A DNA stretch of 43,236 nucleotides from Plantago elongata (Eukaryota; Streptophyta; Magnoliopsida; Lamiales; Plantaginaceae), in assembly GCA_036897095.1 (NCBI GenBank), contig JAYMSP010000710.1, positions 1 through 43,236 on the forward strand. The letters are read 5' to 3'. Shown here one piece after another: positions 10,301-24,100 of the stretch. The notes beneath the pieces are model-generated. The model was not told the origin of the DNA, did not search any database, and saw nothing but the letters and a program-made list of their open reading frames with translations. How positions within the stretch are numbered: position 1 is the first letter of the stretch; every line of letters begins with the position of its first letter. A program made the position numbers and the translations under genes.

Positions 10301-13300
10301 ATATTTTGATGTTTATAGAAAAAGATAACTTTTTTTCACAAAAAGATGTTTATAGAAACAACTTACCGCAGGCATATCCACATAGTAGTTCACATGCTCA
10401 AATGCAATGGACAGAGGAGTGAATGGAAGGACCATTCCTTTCGTCTTTGCACCATCTCCAGAATTACCTTCGCCTTTTTTCATCAACGGCAATTCAGTTC
10501 CTGAAGTTTCATGTTTTCGCATTACTAACCATAACTTTCTTAAAGAATACCCAAGTTGAATTTCTTAGCTACTAAAATGACATTTTTGAATCAGAAAGTT
10601 AGATCTGAGGAAAGCTAAAGAGACGGAAGAATTTTGAGATCGTGTCCTTCATATAGATATATGCAATTCACTTTAAAAATCTAATTGATCTTCAGAAAAA
10701 AGTCATAGGAACAATCGGAAATATAACAAATAGACTGGGACATAATCAAATGATAAGTATCGCAGTGAACCTAACCTCCAACATTAGAATTGGCCGGACC
10801 ATCACTCTTTGTAGGATTCTTGCCCTTTTTACCCTTTGCATTTGCATCAACAATAACAGATTTTGAATCTCCAAAAGCTGCATTAGTTTGGAATAAATTG
10901 TCAAAAGTGCACAAAATTTCAGACATCTCAAGTAAAAGGATAAGGAAAGCCAGATCTTACGGTCCAGATAAGTGAGAGCTAAAATGAACAAGATGTTGAA
11001 CAGAATGGAAAATGCGAAGAGGGCAAGCACACATATCCAGTACATGTATTCCTCTGTAAACATGCCCCTTGATCTTAGAAGAACCCTTCCAACTGTTGGT
11101 TCGCTAAACCTCGGGTCAGTATTTGGCTGAGCAAAAGAGCAAGTGTGCGACTTAATATGTAAGCATAAACAAGTCATGACAGAAGCAGAATCTGTCTTAG
11201 CTCAATTAATGATACAAAGAAACTTGGAAACATACAGCACTCCATCTATCGTCCAAAAATTCGTTGATGGCTATGGCATTCTGACCATACATCATAGGAG
11301 AAACGTAATATCCCCAGATCATCCATGGCTGAATGTCATCTGTTGCATAAAATAATATGCAGTGTCAATCCTTTGTGCAATACATGCAAAAGAAAATTTC
11401 AAGCTCTAACATCAGTCACACGAAGCTTCATACAATTGGAAAACTACCTAAAATGTGACACAGATTTTCAAAATCCACAATGAGTATCATGGATGTGTAC
11501 TAATTCTTTACATACAGCACTTGTATTTGTGATTCTTTTACAGTATCATATACAAAAGTACAAACAAGAAGTTTATCGAGAAACAACAATTATCTGCTAC
11601 GCAGCTGCCAAAAAGCATGCTACACTTAATACAAAGGTTATGGGAAAACTACATAAACTACCCCCTAAAAACAACATACCTGCTAAGTAGCCCCTATATA
11701 TTGAAGTTTGAGCAATCACATTTAGACACTTAACTGATTAATAGAGCCTATGAGTTAAACAATCACACAAGGAAATAATCAATCACAGTAAGACGTAATA
11801 CTAACCTCTGGCTATTATAAAACCACCAAGAACAAAGACTAACAGCAAAGTGAAGGTCCCGGCAGTGTTTGCAACGACCTGTGTCCTTCCAAGTCCAGCA
11901 ATAAATCTGAATAGTGATAGAGCCATCTGATGCAGAGCAACGAATGCCAGCAGTTGGCGGAAAAACCTAGAAATTTCAAGAAACTGATAGTCATGTTTTG
12001 TAATCTTGGAGATAGTTGAGTAATTGTTTTGGAACAAGTACATACCTATCTGGAGAAGGAGCAAATCCAATGGTGTAATAAGTAAGGATGATCCATATCA
12101 ACGACTCCATAAGAGAGAGTGGGATTCTAAGAAGCCAGATTGGTAAAGAAAATGCCCATGCCGGATAAAACAAAGCATCCCTTTGCTTGAAGAACACCGG
12201 AAGCCTCATAACAGTCAACGCAAGCTCTGCTGTGCCATTGAACATCACATTTATCAGACTGAAAAAGAGAGCGCCATAAAATTTTCCTCCATCAACTAAT
12301 TGCCCATAAGGCATTTCCGTCCGAAAGAAAACCGTGAAAGCAATTAGCGACATTATGGTTATCTGGAATGTCTTAAATATATACAAGAATGAATTTCTTT
12401 TCATTAACAGCCATTCCCTTGATAAGCATGCCTTGAACAGTTCAGTATTGGATATTCCATACTTTTCAGTAACCAACGCTGCTGGATGGGCTTTGGTTTT
12501 ATCGTAAGGTACTGAAAGTTCATCGAAAAGTTTCTGTCCAATGTGAAAAGAACCAAATCGCTCTACAAACTCAGCCACAGATATATACCGATAAGGTTCA
12601 TCCTTCTTGAACCAGTATTGTGGTTGGTCTTTCCATGAAGTAACCTCTTGTAAAAAGTCTGCTACTCCTTTTCTTTCAGGACACTTGAATCCAACACTCT
12701 CGAAAAATTCGAGGATATTCTCCCGAGGGCCCTGATAGATGATTTGTCCTTCTGAGAGTAAAATGATATCATCGAAAAGCTCGAATGTTTCTGGTGCAGG
12801 TTGGAGAAGCGATACTATCATCGTCACATCCATGATGTGAACCATCTGCCTCATATACTTGACAATCTGAAATGTGGTTGAACTATCGAGACCAGTTGAG
12901 ATCTCGTCCATAAAGAAAACTTTTGCCGGTCCAACCAACATTTCTCCTACAGTGACCAAAAAAACAATTAACTATCCATAGTAGCAGATCGCAATGATTT
13001 AAAAGATGATAGGGCAATGTATACCAGCTATCAGGAACAAAATGCAGAGAGACTGCCTAAAATTTCCGTATGACTAGTTTTTTATCTGAGAATATACAGG
13101 TTATATCCATGTTAGCATACCAGTCGTGAGCCGTTTCTTCTGTCCACCAGAGATTCCCCTTCTCATCTCATCACCAACCAAAATATCAGCACAAATATCT
13201 AAGCCAAGAATCTGTGATCATAAAGCATTGGATGAGTGTCGTCCTTACATTATGGTTCGCAAAATTAGTACACTGACTTATTATTAAAGGACTGAGAAGA

Positions 13301-14896
13301 AAAGAAACCTTGAGAACATAATCTGTATTTAGACTTGATTCTTGGCCTGCTACAGCTGTGGCTTTCATAAATGCATCAATCTCAGGATCAGGCTTAATTC
13401 CTGCTTCTTTTTCTCGCCTTGACAGTTCAGTGAGGAGATCGTATCTTGTCCCGACTCCATAGCAACGTCCTGAGAAATCCAAGGTCTCTCTGACCGTCAT
13501 TTCACCGTGGTGAATATCGTGCTGGCTGATATAAGCACAAGTCCGCTGGGGAATGAATTCTGACATTTCATGACCACAGTAAGTGATCCTACCACTTGTC
13601 TAACAATGAAAGTAATTTGATCAGCATTCAGTTATCCGGACAAATTTTAAGTACAAAAATAAGTTCAAAATCCACACACCCTAAGATCTTTATCCAAATC
13701 ACCCGCAAGTGCTTTCAGCAAAATAGTTTTTCCCGACCCTGGAGGCCCAAGAAGTAGTGTTATCCTACAAAACAACAGAGCAAACATTCTCAACATTGAA
13801 GTTAATTCCATATGTCAAGCTCACCGTCATGCTCTGCAGAAATGTAGTCAAAACTAGATTTGCATTTGCATAACTAGGAATACGAGTGTATAACAATAGA
13901 ATGTCTCTTGTATGCTCGCTCCCAGCTATACATATATGTTCATAAGACGAGTAATAAGGTTAATAAATCAAACCTTGAAGGTTTTACCACACCGCTAACA
14001 TTGTGAAGTATCTTGATAGCCTTTTTCTTTGAAGGTAGAATCTTCACTTTTTCAAAGATCCCCTGCAGACCGAAGAAGTTCCAGAATTGGGTATGAATAC
14101 GCAGATAGACAATATCAACACCATCAGACCATGTCTTAATTAATTACTGGTATACAAACACAACTACGATTATTTCACTTCAACAAGTATCAATATGGAC
14201 TAAGGAAAACAGAAGAAATTACAATTACCTCTATCACATTCAGGGTTGCGTTCAGCAGCGTAGGAAGTGCCCTAGATCCAGCATATATATCTCCTTCAAC
14301 ACAAAGATTTTCGTACCGAACTTCTACCTTTGGAATATCGATTTGAACCCTAGTAGAAAAACAAGCAAAATGTAGGTACACAAAGATATAGTGAAACTTG
14401 AACATCACCATCATCATCATCATTTACATTGAGAGTAAAACCAAACCAAACCAGAAGGCGAAAGTTTTGTTCACCTGTCAGTTCTATCCCTTAACCTTTG
14501 CAAGAACCTCTCATTATCCTCTTCGACAACTTTGAGTATATTTTCCAAGAGATGCTGCTTTTCTTGAATACCAAGATTGGCAAAATCAACCTCTTGTTGA
14601 ACCAGTTTTCCATCATCGTTTACTTGCTTGAGGATCCCTTTCCTGACACGATCATACGTCGGTAGCCTCTCAATGGCAGCCCACACGAGCTCCGCTTGAT
14701 CATCATACTCTCTCCCACTGGTCTGAAAAGCATCCTGACCCGGTGCAGTAAAAACCTCCCTCACACTAGCCGAAGCCCAACTCCGAGTACTCAACGATCC
14801 CAAACTGATCCGCCTACTCCTACCACCACTAGAACCTTGCCGTATCGACCTCGCTGCTGCGAGCTCATCAGCAGCAGCAGGAGGTAAAGATGTCAT
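7327..14896 (-). CDS. PDR-type ABC transporter (ABCG, full size), intact
   Basis: Twenty coding exons: 14475-14896, 14229-14349, 13974-14062, 13680-13764, 13309-13599, 13121-13211, 12046-12946, 11806-11966, 11236-11339, 10961-11126, 10776-10877, 10367-10524, 9927-10259, 9357-9647, 9185-9268, 8975-9108, 8662-8889, 8377-8548, 7923-8177, 7327-7596. All junctions are GT-AG, phases agree, and the sum is 1,485 codons (family about 1,420-1,500). Order is NBD1-TMD1-NBD2-TMD2, the reverse layout of PDR proteins. NBD1: Walker A GPPGSGKT (217-224), signature ISGGQ (about 355), Walker B VFFMDE. NBD2: Walker A GVSGAGKT (about 929-936), degenerate signature LSTEQ (about 1036), Walker [11 protein letters not shown]. 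The family exports terpenoids, phenolics and hormones across the plasma membrane; the substrate is not predictable. The N-terminus (RSWASAS…LPTYDR) resembles NpPDR2/ABCG29-36-type proteins. The ATG at 14896 was chosen because the upstream in-frame TTG is not a start. Confidence 0.93.
9640..9782 (-). repeat. 17-bp direct repeat duplicating a PDR splice acceptor
   Basis: ACAAACATCTGTCAAGC occurs at 9640-9656, spanning the acceptor of PDR coding exon 14, and again at 9766-9782 inside the preceding intron. On the gene strand both read GCTTGACAG|ATGTTTGT. Use of the upstream copy would add 126 nt, a multiple of three, but the added frame meets a TAA after about 21 codons. Confidence 0.85.
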
Positions 14897-17800
14897 TTTT
14901 TTCAAACTCCAAGATGATCAATATCCCTTACTTGTACAACAACTACAAGTACACAAAATGAGCTTGATCAACTTTAATATTTGGAATCAATCTACACGAA
15001 AGTGTCAGCATCCCAACAGTCAAATTTTGGTCATTAGATTAATAATAAACAACTGTATAACAGACTTATTGGCATAAATACTATATGAACATAATAGCAA
15101 CCAAACAATAACAAACAAGCTTCCATCTTTGACAAAGTATGATGATTTGTCTGCACATGAATTAACTAAAGTGGAATGAAGATTGGGTAGATATTCCATA
15201 CATACATACATACATATACAAATAAATCCAAATCTAACCTGCAGACATGTATGAATATGCATAAATCAGAGAATATACTTGGCTTCTTCCATTCAAGCAA
15301 AAAAGTGGCTATTTTTAACATTGCTGGCTGTTGATAAAAGATAATCACATGATGGATAGTTGGTCCAGCAGTTGTATAGTTTAATTATCCTATTCTTTAT
15401 GGAGCTGAATTGAACTAAATAATTAATCTGAATTTAATATACATGAACTAAGTAGAATTAAACTGTATAAATTTAATCCGAACCGAATTTATTTGTAATA
15501 TAAAATATAACTAAATAGACGTAAAATAAACTGAAATTAATAAGTTTTGTTAAAATAAAAATGTCATAACTTACTAAACATAAATGACAAGGAGATATTA
15601 TAAATACCCCTCCTTCTAATGAGAAGTGAAATAATTTTTTCTTTTAGACGTTTAAAAATAATATTTTATTTATGAAAATAATCTTATAATACAAATTATT
15701 TTTAACCACATATTATTGGACTTACATATACTTTTATATCTGAAATTCATTTTTAATCTTACATATTATACATTTCTATTAAAAATTATGTAAAATTAAA
15801 TTATTTCGTTATTAACGAGATGGTGGGAGTACCAGTGAAATAAAGTACTCACAGAAGATGACATGGAGAAGCAATGAGGAATGGGCGATACTGAAACTAA
15901 TGTACGTACGGACGATTAGACTATTCTTGTTTGTTTTACACTTTTATTTATACAGAGATACTACTACATCTCCGGTTCCGAAAATATTCATCCGTTTATT
16001 TTATGATGAAGAAATATTTGTCAGTTAAAGTTAAAAAAAGTGATATTAAAGATAATAAAACTGTAAGTTATTTCCGAAATAGAATAAGATTTTGTTCCCT
16101 TTAGTTAAAATTTACTAAACTGAATTAAATTAAAATAAAGTATAAATTACAATTACGTGAAGTTCAATTAGATATAATGAAAATAAACTATTTTTCAATT
16201 GAAAATAACAAAACCTAACTACGACTACAAGTGTGGACAGACAAAGAGATGAAATTGGTAAAGAGAAATGGATTCAACTGCTATGAATTGACAAGAGAGT
16301 ATGCGTAGCTGGAGTTCATAACTAATTGTCAAAATAGGTACAGGATATGTATGGCCCATCCATACAATGACATGAACCTATTTTCTGCTAAAATGCGCAG
16401 TACATTACAATGTTTACTTTTTTATATTAATTTTTTTTATATTACAATAAAATTTATTTCAATATAAAATTTTAATTAATAATGTTAGTAATTTTATTGG
16501 GAACATAGACCGTTTTAAAATAGACTTTGTGCTTTTTATATAGTATATCATTGATATTTTTAATAAAAGTCTATATTATCATTGAATATAACTGAAACAT
16601 TTTTCCATCATTTTCTATCACTAAAATAATTAGATTATCATTTAATTTATTTACTAAATAATTTATAGTATCCTATTCACGCTAACTTATTAGTTATATA
16701 GTTAGTTATTTTCAACATATCATAGGGAATAACTTTGAATACAATTTTTATTATATAGATATTTTTTTCATTATTTATAATTTCTATTTTCTATCTATGT
16801 ACTTTCATCCTCTCTAGTTTTGTTAAGAAAATGTTCAGTCAGTTCATAGAAAAGACATTCTCTCGGATATTTTTAATTTAACGCGCATAATAATTTTATT
16901 TTATATTGAAACCGTTAAAAGAAAGCCGTCTTATTGGAGAATTAAAAGTATTTTACGAAAGAGGGAAGAATAATTGTATATATTAATGTATATATGCATT
17001 GAATGGCGGCTGAAAATGGGCCTTTCGTTTGTGCAAGTCATATTATTTAGCCTGAATGAGTTGGTGGAAATTTGATCTGGTCGCTGGACAAGGACATCTT
17101 CTAGAAACAAACTGCTTTCACATGTCAGTCTAATATGGATATCGATGCATGGATTATGACTTGACGCCATCGCCAAACACAATATAGATGGATCATGAAT
17201 TCTAATCCAAACAACACCTTTAGATCAATCATTTTTAATTTTAACTATACAGTATTGTTAAATCACAAATTTCAAATATTAAACTATATTATTTTATGAA
17301 ACTTTATAAAAAAAATTACATATATAAATGAGTTAAATCGTAAATTTCAAATGTGAAACTATATTATTTTATGAAACTTTATGAAAAAATTACACATATA
17401 AAGGAAAATTACATTAGAAAAATGACTAATCCCTCCAATTACCCCGTATTAAATAGAAGAGGCTTGATTATTAATGTATGTTTTAGCGAGATATTTTTGC
17501 TTATGTATACTCAAGTGTAATTCTTTGTTAACTGTAGCATTCTCTCTAAAAGTTTTTATATCTCTAGTATTTAAGTATTATCCCCCATTCCGAGAAAATC
17601 AATACTACGTAGGAACTCTTAAAGGATTGGATGCCCTTTTTTATTACTTATCTTTTATGTTGTTATCTTTTATGTTGTTGTGGGGTTGAGAACATCGCCC
17701 AAGTAATACATAGATAGAGAATGAATTAGACAGACAAAGAATTATTCATTATCTTTCCTTATATGCCCTGGGTATTATTTTAGGAGACTTTCTGAATGTT

Positions 17801-18031
17801 CTGTTGAGTGCTATGAGTGAAGATAGGATGGTGGGATATTATGTTGGTTGTGTTGTTGTTCTTTGCTTTGTTTCTAATTATATGAGTTGCTTTAGTCTTC
17901 TTATATTTGTTTTCTACTAACTCTAAGGTATGTGCTATTTTAATTTGTAATGTAATAAATAAGGAAGGATATACCTGATGTCATGAATAACTGTTATAAA
18001 AGATTAATTGTAATTATATATTTATTAAAAG
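14897..18031. other. PDR upstream region and AT-rich intergenic DNA
   Basis: Directly upstream of the minus-strand PDR start this should hold its promoter and leader; no single TATA box stands out. A CATA microsatellite lies near 15,200-15,217. From about 15,400 to 17,000 the DNA is very AT-rich with no coding signal. A 75-bp tandem duplication sits at 17,257-17,405 and the copia LTR begins near 18,032. The short frames at 16,931-17,182 and 17,474-17,689 match no family I recognise. Confidence 0.55.
17257..17405. repeat. 75-bp tandem duplication
   Basis: Two copies start with GTTAAATC at 17,257 and 17,332 and share CTATATTATTTTATGAAACT. They differ at a handful of positions. AT-rich, non-coding. 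Confidence 0.85.
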
Positions 18032-19795
18032 TGTTGTTGGTCCAGATAACGACAAATGAAAAGATTAGAAGGTGGGTGGGTGAATAGTCTTTTCAAAATT
18101 TTGTTCATAAACACAGTTTCTTAGATACTTGTAGGTATCTAATACTTAATATTCAGAGAGCGAAATACTTATTCGATAGATAAATGTGTTTGTGATTTGC
18201 AGTAGTAAATGTGTGTGTGTGTGTGTGTGAGTTGCTGAAATATAAATACAGAAAGTAAATAATACAACAAGTATAGTGGTATCTGGAGGTTGCGTGATCC
18301 TCCAACTAATCCACTCGGCCTATCAGAGACCTATAATCCACTAGAATAGATAATTGAATTCACCTCAATATCCTATTCTAAGATTCCTTAAAATAAATGG
18401 TTCCCAACCAAATATCCCTCCTGAATTGTTCGAAAAATTCTAACAGAGACCGGGTCTATGAGTTAGTTGCTAGACCCTTGGGGTGAAAACAATCCACATG
18501 ACTTGGAGAATAATTTTAAATTTCATGTAATCCCATTTTCCAATTAATGTGGTTTATTTTCAACCACAAGGTCTACAACTTACTTGTAGACCCTGTCCAT
18601 GGAAGAATTTCTCGAGTTGCTCCCTAGCTCCTAGAGCCAAGTACTTCATGTACTCAAGATAATCTTAGAGTTATTCATTGATTTCTCAAATTAAGTACTT
18701 TCTGTACTACACGCCTTAATGATGTTTGGTTATGAGTTGATTGTCAGGTAAGAATCTTTTATAACTTTTCCGTTATATCCGGAGAGCTTTGAAGAATCAA
18801 AACTACTTAATATACGTATGCAGTGTATGGTAGCTTGCTCTTTTACTGACCCAAGTTTATGAGATTTGTTCAAGAGAATGAATCTCAGATAGTTATCCAA
18901 TGATCAACTCTTTCACAAAGTACAACACTTGTTGAAGGATTAGGCAATTAGAACTACTAGTGATTTCTCGAGCTTTGGTCGCAACAGAAAGCTTAGAGAA
19001 AGATAGTAAGAATGCTTGAAAGAATACTTGCTTGATAATTGATATGAGCGTAGTTCGAACGCGTGTGTCTTTCTCAGCTTCTAAGTGGTGATATTTATAG
19101 ATGAATTTGATAATCGTTTGAATAGTACCCATTAGACATATTTCTAATTCAATCCGTTCATATATTTCTCAGAGACTTGTAATTCTCATAAACTTGTATT
19201 TCTCAGCTTCTAAGTGGTGATATTTATAGATGAATTTGATAATCGTTTGAATAGTATACGCTAGACATATTTCAAATTCAATCCGTTCATATATTGAAAT
19301 TAGTACTCCCATGCGTATATCTCTTTTCAAAGAGTTCTGCAAAAGGATAGTGAAATTTTTGTCAGGTATTAAATGCACTGTACTATATTTCGTCATGTAG
19401 TTTCAAAGGATGCATGTAGCTGTCTGAAGCTTCACATGTTCCTTCTTCTTAGAGACTTGTTGTCTCAGAAACTTAGTTGTAACTTTGTTTTGTAAACAAA
19501 ACACAAGTTTTTAAATAACTTTCTGAGAGCAACTATTTGGGGAGACTTTCCTTCTTTGTCTTCAGATACCTTTGCGCAAAAGGTTTTTTCCTTTTCTTGG
19601 ATACCTCCTTCTTGGTCTTCTTCGATCTAAATAAAATTACATTTAGAGACCTAACATCTTATTACAAGGTTTCTAAAAACTATCATACTTAATGTATTTC
19701 TTCTTTTACAATGTTCAAGTGAACCAAGAATACTAAACATCTTTCTAATCTAGGATATGTTGAGTGATAAAAATACTAACATGATATTTCTAACA
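18032..19795 (-). repeat. 3' LTR of the copia element
   Basis: On the minus strand the LTR would start TGTTAGAAATATCATG (19,795 downward), directly after the polypurine tract. I place its end at GGACCAACAACA (18,032), giving TGTT…AACA ends and a length of about 1.76 kb. The right boundary is firm because of the tract; the left is chosen by the TG…CA rule, and a TG three bases further in (18,035) is also possible. It includes a TG dinucleotide run (18,210-18,229), a G-rich GGTGGGTGGGTG, and a duplicated TATA region. No second LTR copy is in the window. Confidence 0.7.
19072..19295 (-). promoter_or_regulatory. tandemly duplicated LTR core promoter
   Basis: A segment of about 95 bp is present at 19,072-19,165 and again at 19,200-19,295 (period about 129 bp). 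Each copy carries CTATAAATATC on the minus strand (19,090-19,100 and 19,219-19,229), a good plant TATA box. It sits 570-700 nt into the LTR, as expected for the U3/R region. Which TATA would be used cannot be told from sequence. Confidence 0.6.
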
Positions 19796-19810
19796 AAATT
19801 TCCCCTTTTT
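19796..19810 (-). other. polypurine tract (plus-strand primer site)
   Basis: Minus-strand AAAAAGGGGAAATTT lies immediately 5' of the LTR TGTT. This is the expected position and composition for the primer of plus-strand DNA synthesis. It fixes the LTR boundary and the element's orientation. Confidence 0.8.
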
Positions 19811-21117
19811 GATCAGACAACAACGATTATCACAAAAAGTCCTATTACAGATTGGAGAAGTCAACGCTCCAACACTTAATCATTTTATCATGATTTATCA
19901 ATAATTTTAAGTAAGTGCAGAAAGTAAGACATCAATCAAGTCACAAGTTATCTTCTATTAAAGTATCTGAGAGTATGATCATCAATATAAATAATTACAG
20001 AACATAAGATAACTGACAAGAATATATAAAAGATAATACATCAACAAAAATACACAAAACAACACTTAAGGGAAATATAACAGTAGGAGAGTTCAAGCTC
20101 CCAGTGACATTCTATAACCTAAGTCTTCAAATCTTCAGTTCAAAACACTCAAGATTTTCAGCAATCTCAAGTTCTTTAGTCAGTCATCCTGGATTAGTCT
20201 CTGAATCTCTTATCTTTGTTCTCTCTCTTGTCTTTGACATATTCAAGGAGATAGGTTCTCACAGTCATTTCAGTTTTTCTGGCAACCTTGCACTTTTCTT
20301 TGTAATTAATCAAGATCATGATTCTTTTGATGAAACTGTCTAATCCAGTAGACTCTTTCCCATTTCCAGGCATGCTCAATCTTGGTCTCTATAAGTTTGA
20401 AGTGTTTGTATATGACTCTCAAGTAATTCATGTCATCTTCAAACTCTTGCAGAGTTAAGTAGAATGACTCATGAACTAGTACTCCAAGCTTGTTTTGAGA
20501 GCTATAACCTGTTCCCAACAGTTTTGGAACTTTATGAACATCGTCAGACTTGATGTAAGGAACTTCCTCCTTCATATCACTTTCCATGGTATCTCTTCTC
20601 ACATTTACTTTAAAATCAAGCCATATATTCACATGTACATGATTTATCAGATGTGGCCTTCTTACTCTCCATGCTGGTTGAAAATGGGATCAGAAAATTT
20701 CATATTTATTAGTAAGTGTTGGAGATCCAAAATCCAGTAGCCATTCAGTTGTCTTATGCATTGATATGCATACTGGCTATCATGAGTCTTACTATACTCA
20801 ATTAATTCATCTTCATGTCTAGGAGGTAGATCTCTCAAACATTTTATTTCTTCTTTGTCTTTTTTTCATTATGGGATTCTCCCTTGATGTGTTTCCAGTG
20901 GGGGTTTGACTTGAAGAACCACCCTGGACATATTTGGTATGTCTAGATGGTGTTCTGGTAGCAATTGATCTTGCAGCAATAGGTTCAGATACCTCATCAA
21001 TCCTCCTTCTCTCCGTGGAGAGGATGCTCATCATGATCAGTTTCATCATCCAAATTCTTGTGGCCTTGAACATGTGGTGAGCATGTATCTTCATTACCTT
21101 TCTTTCTGATCTCGCCT

Positions 21118-21175
21118 GCTCCTCCTCCTCCTCCTCCTCCTCCTCCTTCTTCTTCTTCTTCTTTTGAAGGTTTAT
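21118..21175. repeat. CTC/TTC trinucleotide microsatellite in ORF
   Basis: A run of CTC triplets passing into TTC triplets encodes, on the minus strand, either poly-Glu or poly-Gly depending on frame. Expansion here plausibly caused a frame change, since two overlapping frames are both open across it. A related GTG run lies at 21,236-21,254. Confidence 0.85.
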
Positions 21176-24100
21176 CAACTTTTCTACGGGACTTGGTTTC
21201 CTTTGGATCTTCCTTTGAAGCTCTGGATCTAGTTAGTGGTGGTGGTGGTGGTGGTAGACTTGAAGAGGAGGGAGGTTCTCTGATAGTTAGAGGTTTTTCT
21301 GCAGGCTGCTTCCTCTTGCTTGTTTCTCTTCTGGATCCTTCCCCCTTAGTCATTGATGGCTGATTCAAAACAACATATGCCTCAACAAGTGAGTCAAAAT
21401 GTTTGCTCAACACATTATGGCTTGCCACCAACTTCTAGAACTCTGAGTGAAGGGACTCAAGTTACCCAAGTAGAAGATGTTCTCTTTTGGAGATCTGCTC
21501 CAGTGGCTCAAACATCTTATCTACTTTTTCAGCAACAAAACTAAATCTTTCGGAGCTGTTTCCAAGTTTGCATCTCTCTGCATGGCTAAGTGTTTTTGTT
21601 GCAGCACAGAGATGTTTTCCTTCTAGTTAGGAGCTCAACAAATGCTTTAAACTCTGGAGGGATGGAGGCCAAGGCTTGACTGTTTTGTTCAAACAATTCA
21701 TTCTTCATATTTGTAAGTATAATGAACTTTTTCTCAAAATCATTGTTAGTTTCTGGGGCCTTGTTGAAGGATTTAGGTGATATCACCTTTCTCTTCAAAT
21801 GAGACACAATCATATGGTCATTAAGAGTGGCCAGGTGTCTATCCCCTTCATCCAGTCCAACAAGATGGTCAACATCATCATCATCAGTAGTCTCATCATC
21901 TGAGGACTCATCTAGGACTTAAATAATTGGATCCTTACCCTTGCCTGTGTGGTCCAACAAGTTGTAATGCAGCCTCAGCATCTTGCTTGTCTGCTACCAG
22001 TGATTCAACTTGAACCAGTGTTTATTTCAGAGACTGCTTGAGCTTGATTTACTCACCAAGGAGTTCCTTCTCCTTTTTATTCAGTCCTCCAAACTTTGGA
22101 TTTTGGCAGCCTTGTGAGAAATCATCTCTTCCAGCTCCAACTTGTCTTCAACTTCTCTCTCCAACATCTTCTTGAGTTTGGGAACTTTAGCCTCAGCTTC
22201 CCATTCAGCAATCCTTGCTGCTTCAGTATAGTCTGTTGTTGAGAGTTGTGATTTTTTGATTGTGAAGATGGTGGTGGAGTAGATTGTTTCTGTGCAGAAG
22301 GCTTTTCATCACTTGATGCTCCTCTAGTCTGAGCAATTCCACCAGCTCCTGTAGTGGGAGCCTCATGATCATCATCATCATCACTGTTGTCATTTTCCTT
22401 CTTGGTGGGTGTTCAGAGGGAGGTTCCTCAAAATTATTCTCGTCGATTTCCTCCTCATTGCCAGAGACTAAGTTGATCACCATTGGCAAGGTGGTGAACT
22501 GACCATTTACTTCCTCCTGTTCAGAAGGGTAGACACTCATGCTCTTGGGCAAGGCAGGCTTGTAAGCCATTCGCCTTTTGGACTCTTCATCCGCATCCAG
22601 GAATGCTTTTTCAAGCATTTGTACAATTTCCGCATATAATCCCTCATGCATCACCGCAGCAAAGTTGTACTCCTTAACTAAGTAGGTGGCATGGATGTAG
22701 TTCTCCAAATCCAAGGCCCTTTCCCTTCTGGCCTGGTTGTCTATCAAGTTTGATATGTCTGAAAGATCAATTCGTCAAAGCTTTTGCCACGACTTAAATA
22801 GATGGAGATGTTCTTTATGGTTTTCTCTCTGAAGAACTTTTGCACCTCTGCAGAGTCTGGTGCAGAAGTTGTTTGTACTATGCTTGAGCCTGAAAGAGAA
22901 AAGTCGTTTTAGAAAAAAAGACATATAAGTATCTGAGTTTGAATGAAAAGTTCGGTTTCTGAATTTCTTGAGTTTGAACTGCAGGCTCAGAAAGGTCTAC
23001 CACTTGAATGGCAGCCTCAGATACTATGTTGTGAGGTGGAGACTTGGAAGTTTGGTCCTCAACAACCTCTCTCTCGACTTGAACCTAAGGATAAAAATCA
23101 ACACATTAGTTGGTTTTTACGGAAAGTTATGTTTTATACAAACACTTATTGTTTTCTGAGTTTTCACTTACCTCCGGTTGGGGAGGCTCATAAATAACTT
23201 TCTCAGAGACTTGTTCAGTTTCTGGAATCCTTTATGTTGTTGAAGCCAGGTTGGCTTCATCAACATCCATTGGTGTTGGGGTGGTCTCAACTTGTTCCCC
23301 AATCACCTCTACTTCTTCATGAACCTAAAAGTAATTAATGCGTGATTAAGAAAAGACTTGTAAAAATAGAATCACCAACTTTCTGAAGAATAGAGCAGAC
23401 CTTCAAAGTTGAAGGCTCAACAACATGTTCTTCATAAACCTTGAGGGTTTTTGGTAATTCTGTTTCATCAGGTGATGTTTCCATCACTTGCTTTTCTTCC
23501 TCAGTTTGAGCCTATCAGAAACACATTATGAAGTTAGTAAATCTCAAATAATTTTAAGTACAAGAAGAACTACACTTTCCATAAACTAATTATACATGTA
23601 TAACTGGCTTTTTTAAGTTTTGAGGCTTGTGGAACCTCTTCTTCTCTTTCTGAGGTAAGCTTTGCAGATTTCTCTACAACTTGTGTTTCGTCTTGGGCCT
23701 ATAACAAAGAGAATTTATGAGTGATAAGTAATAAACAACTAAGTTTAAACAAGACAGATATAGACTTTTTTGCTACCTGAAGTGCTTCAGAGGGTTGAGC
23801 TTGTGAAAAGTCTTCTCTGAAGGAAGACTCTGGCACTTCAGACCTATCATCCCTTTGTTGATCAATCTGGGAATCACCCACAACTTGATCCTTCATCATG
23901 AGTTGGGGAACCTGCTCCCATGCAGGATTTTCTTCAGCAACTTCACTTGCTGGTGTTTCTGACTGCATAATTCCAGCATATGGGGTTGGAATATCAACAT
24001 TCCTGACCGCATATTGCGGTCCTTGAAGTGTGGAGGCAATGTCAACATCCTCCATCACTTGGTCCTCCTCATTCAGAGACTCTTGAATATAGTCTAGAGA

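Noticed and set aside
14471..14905. PDR start at 14,905
   Set aside because: The codon there is TTG; the first ATG of the frame is at 14,896 and gives the expected N-terminus.
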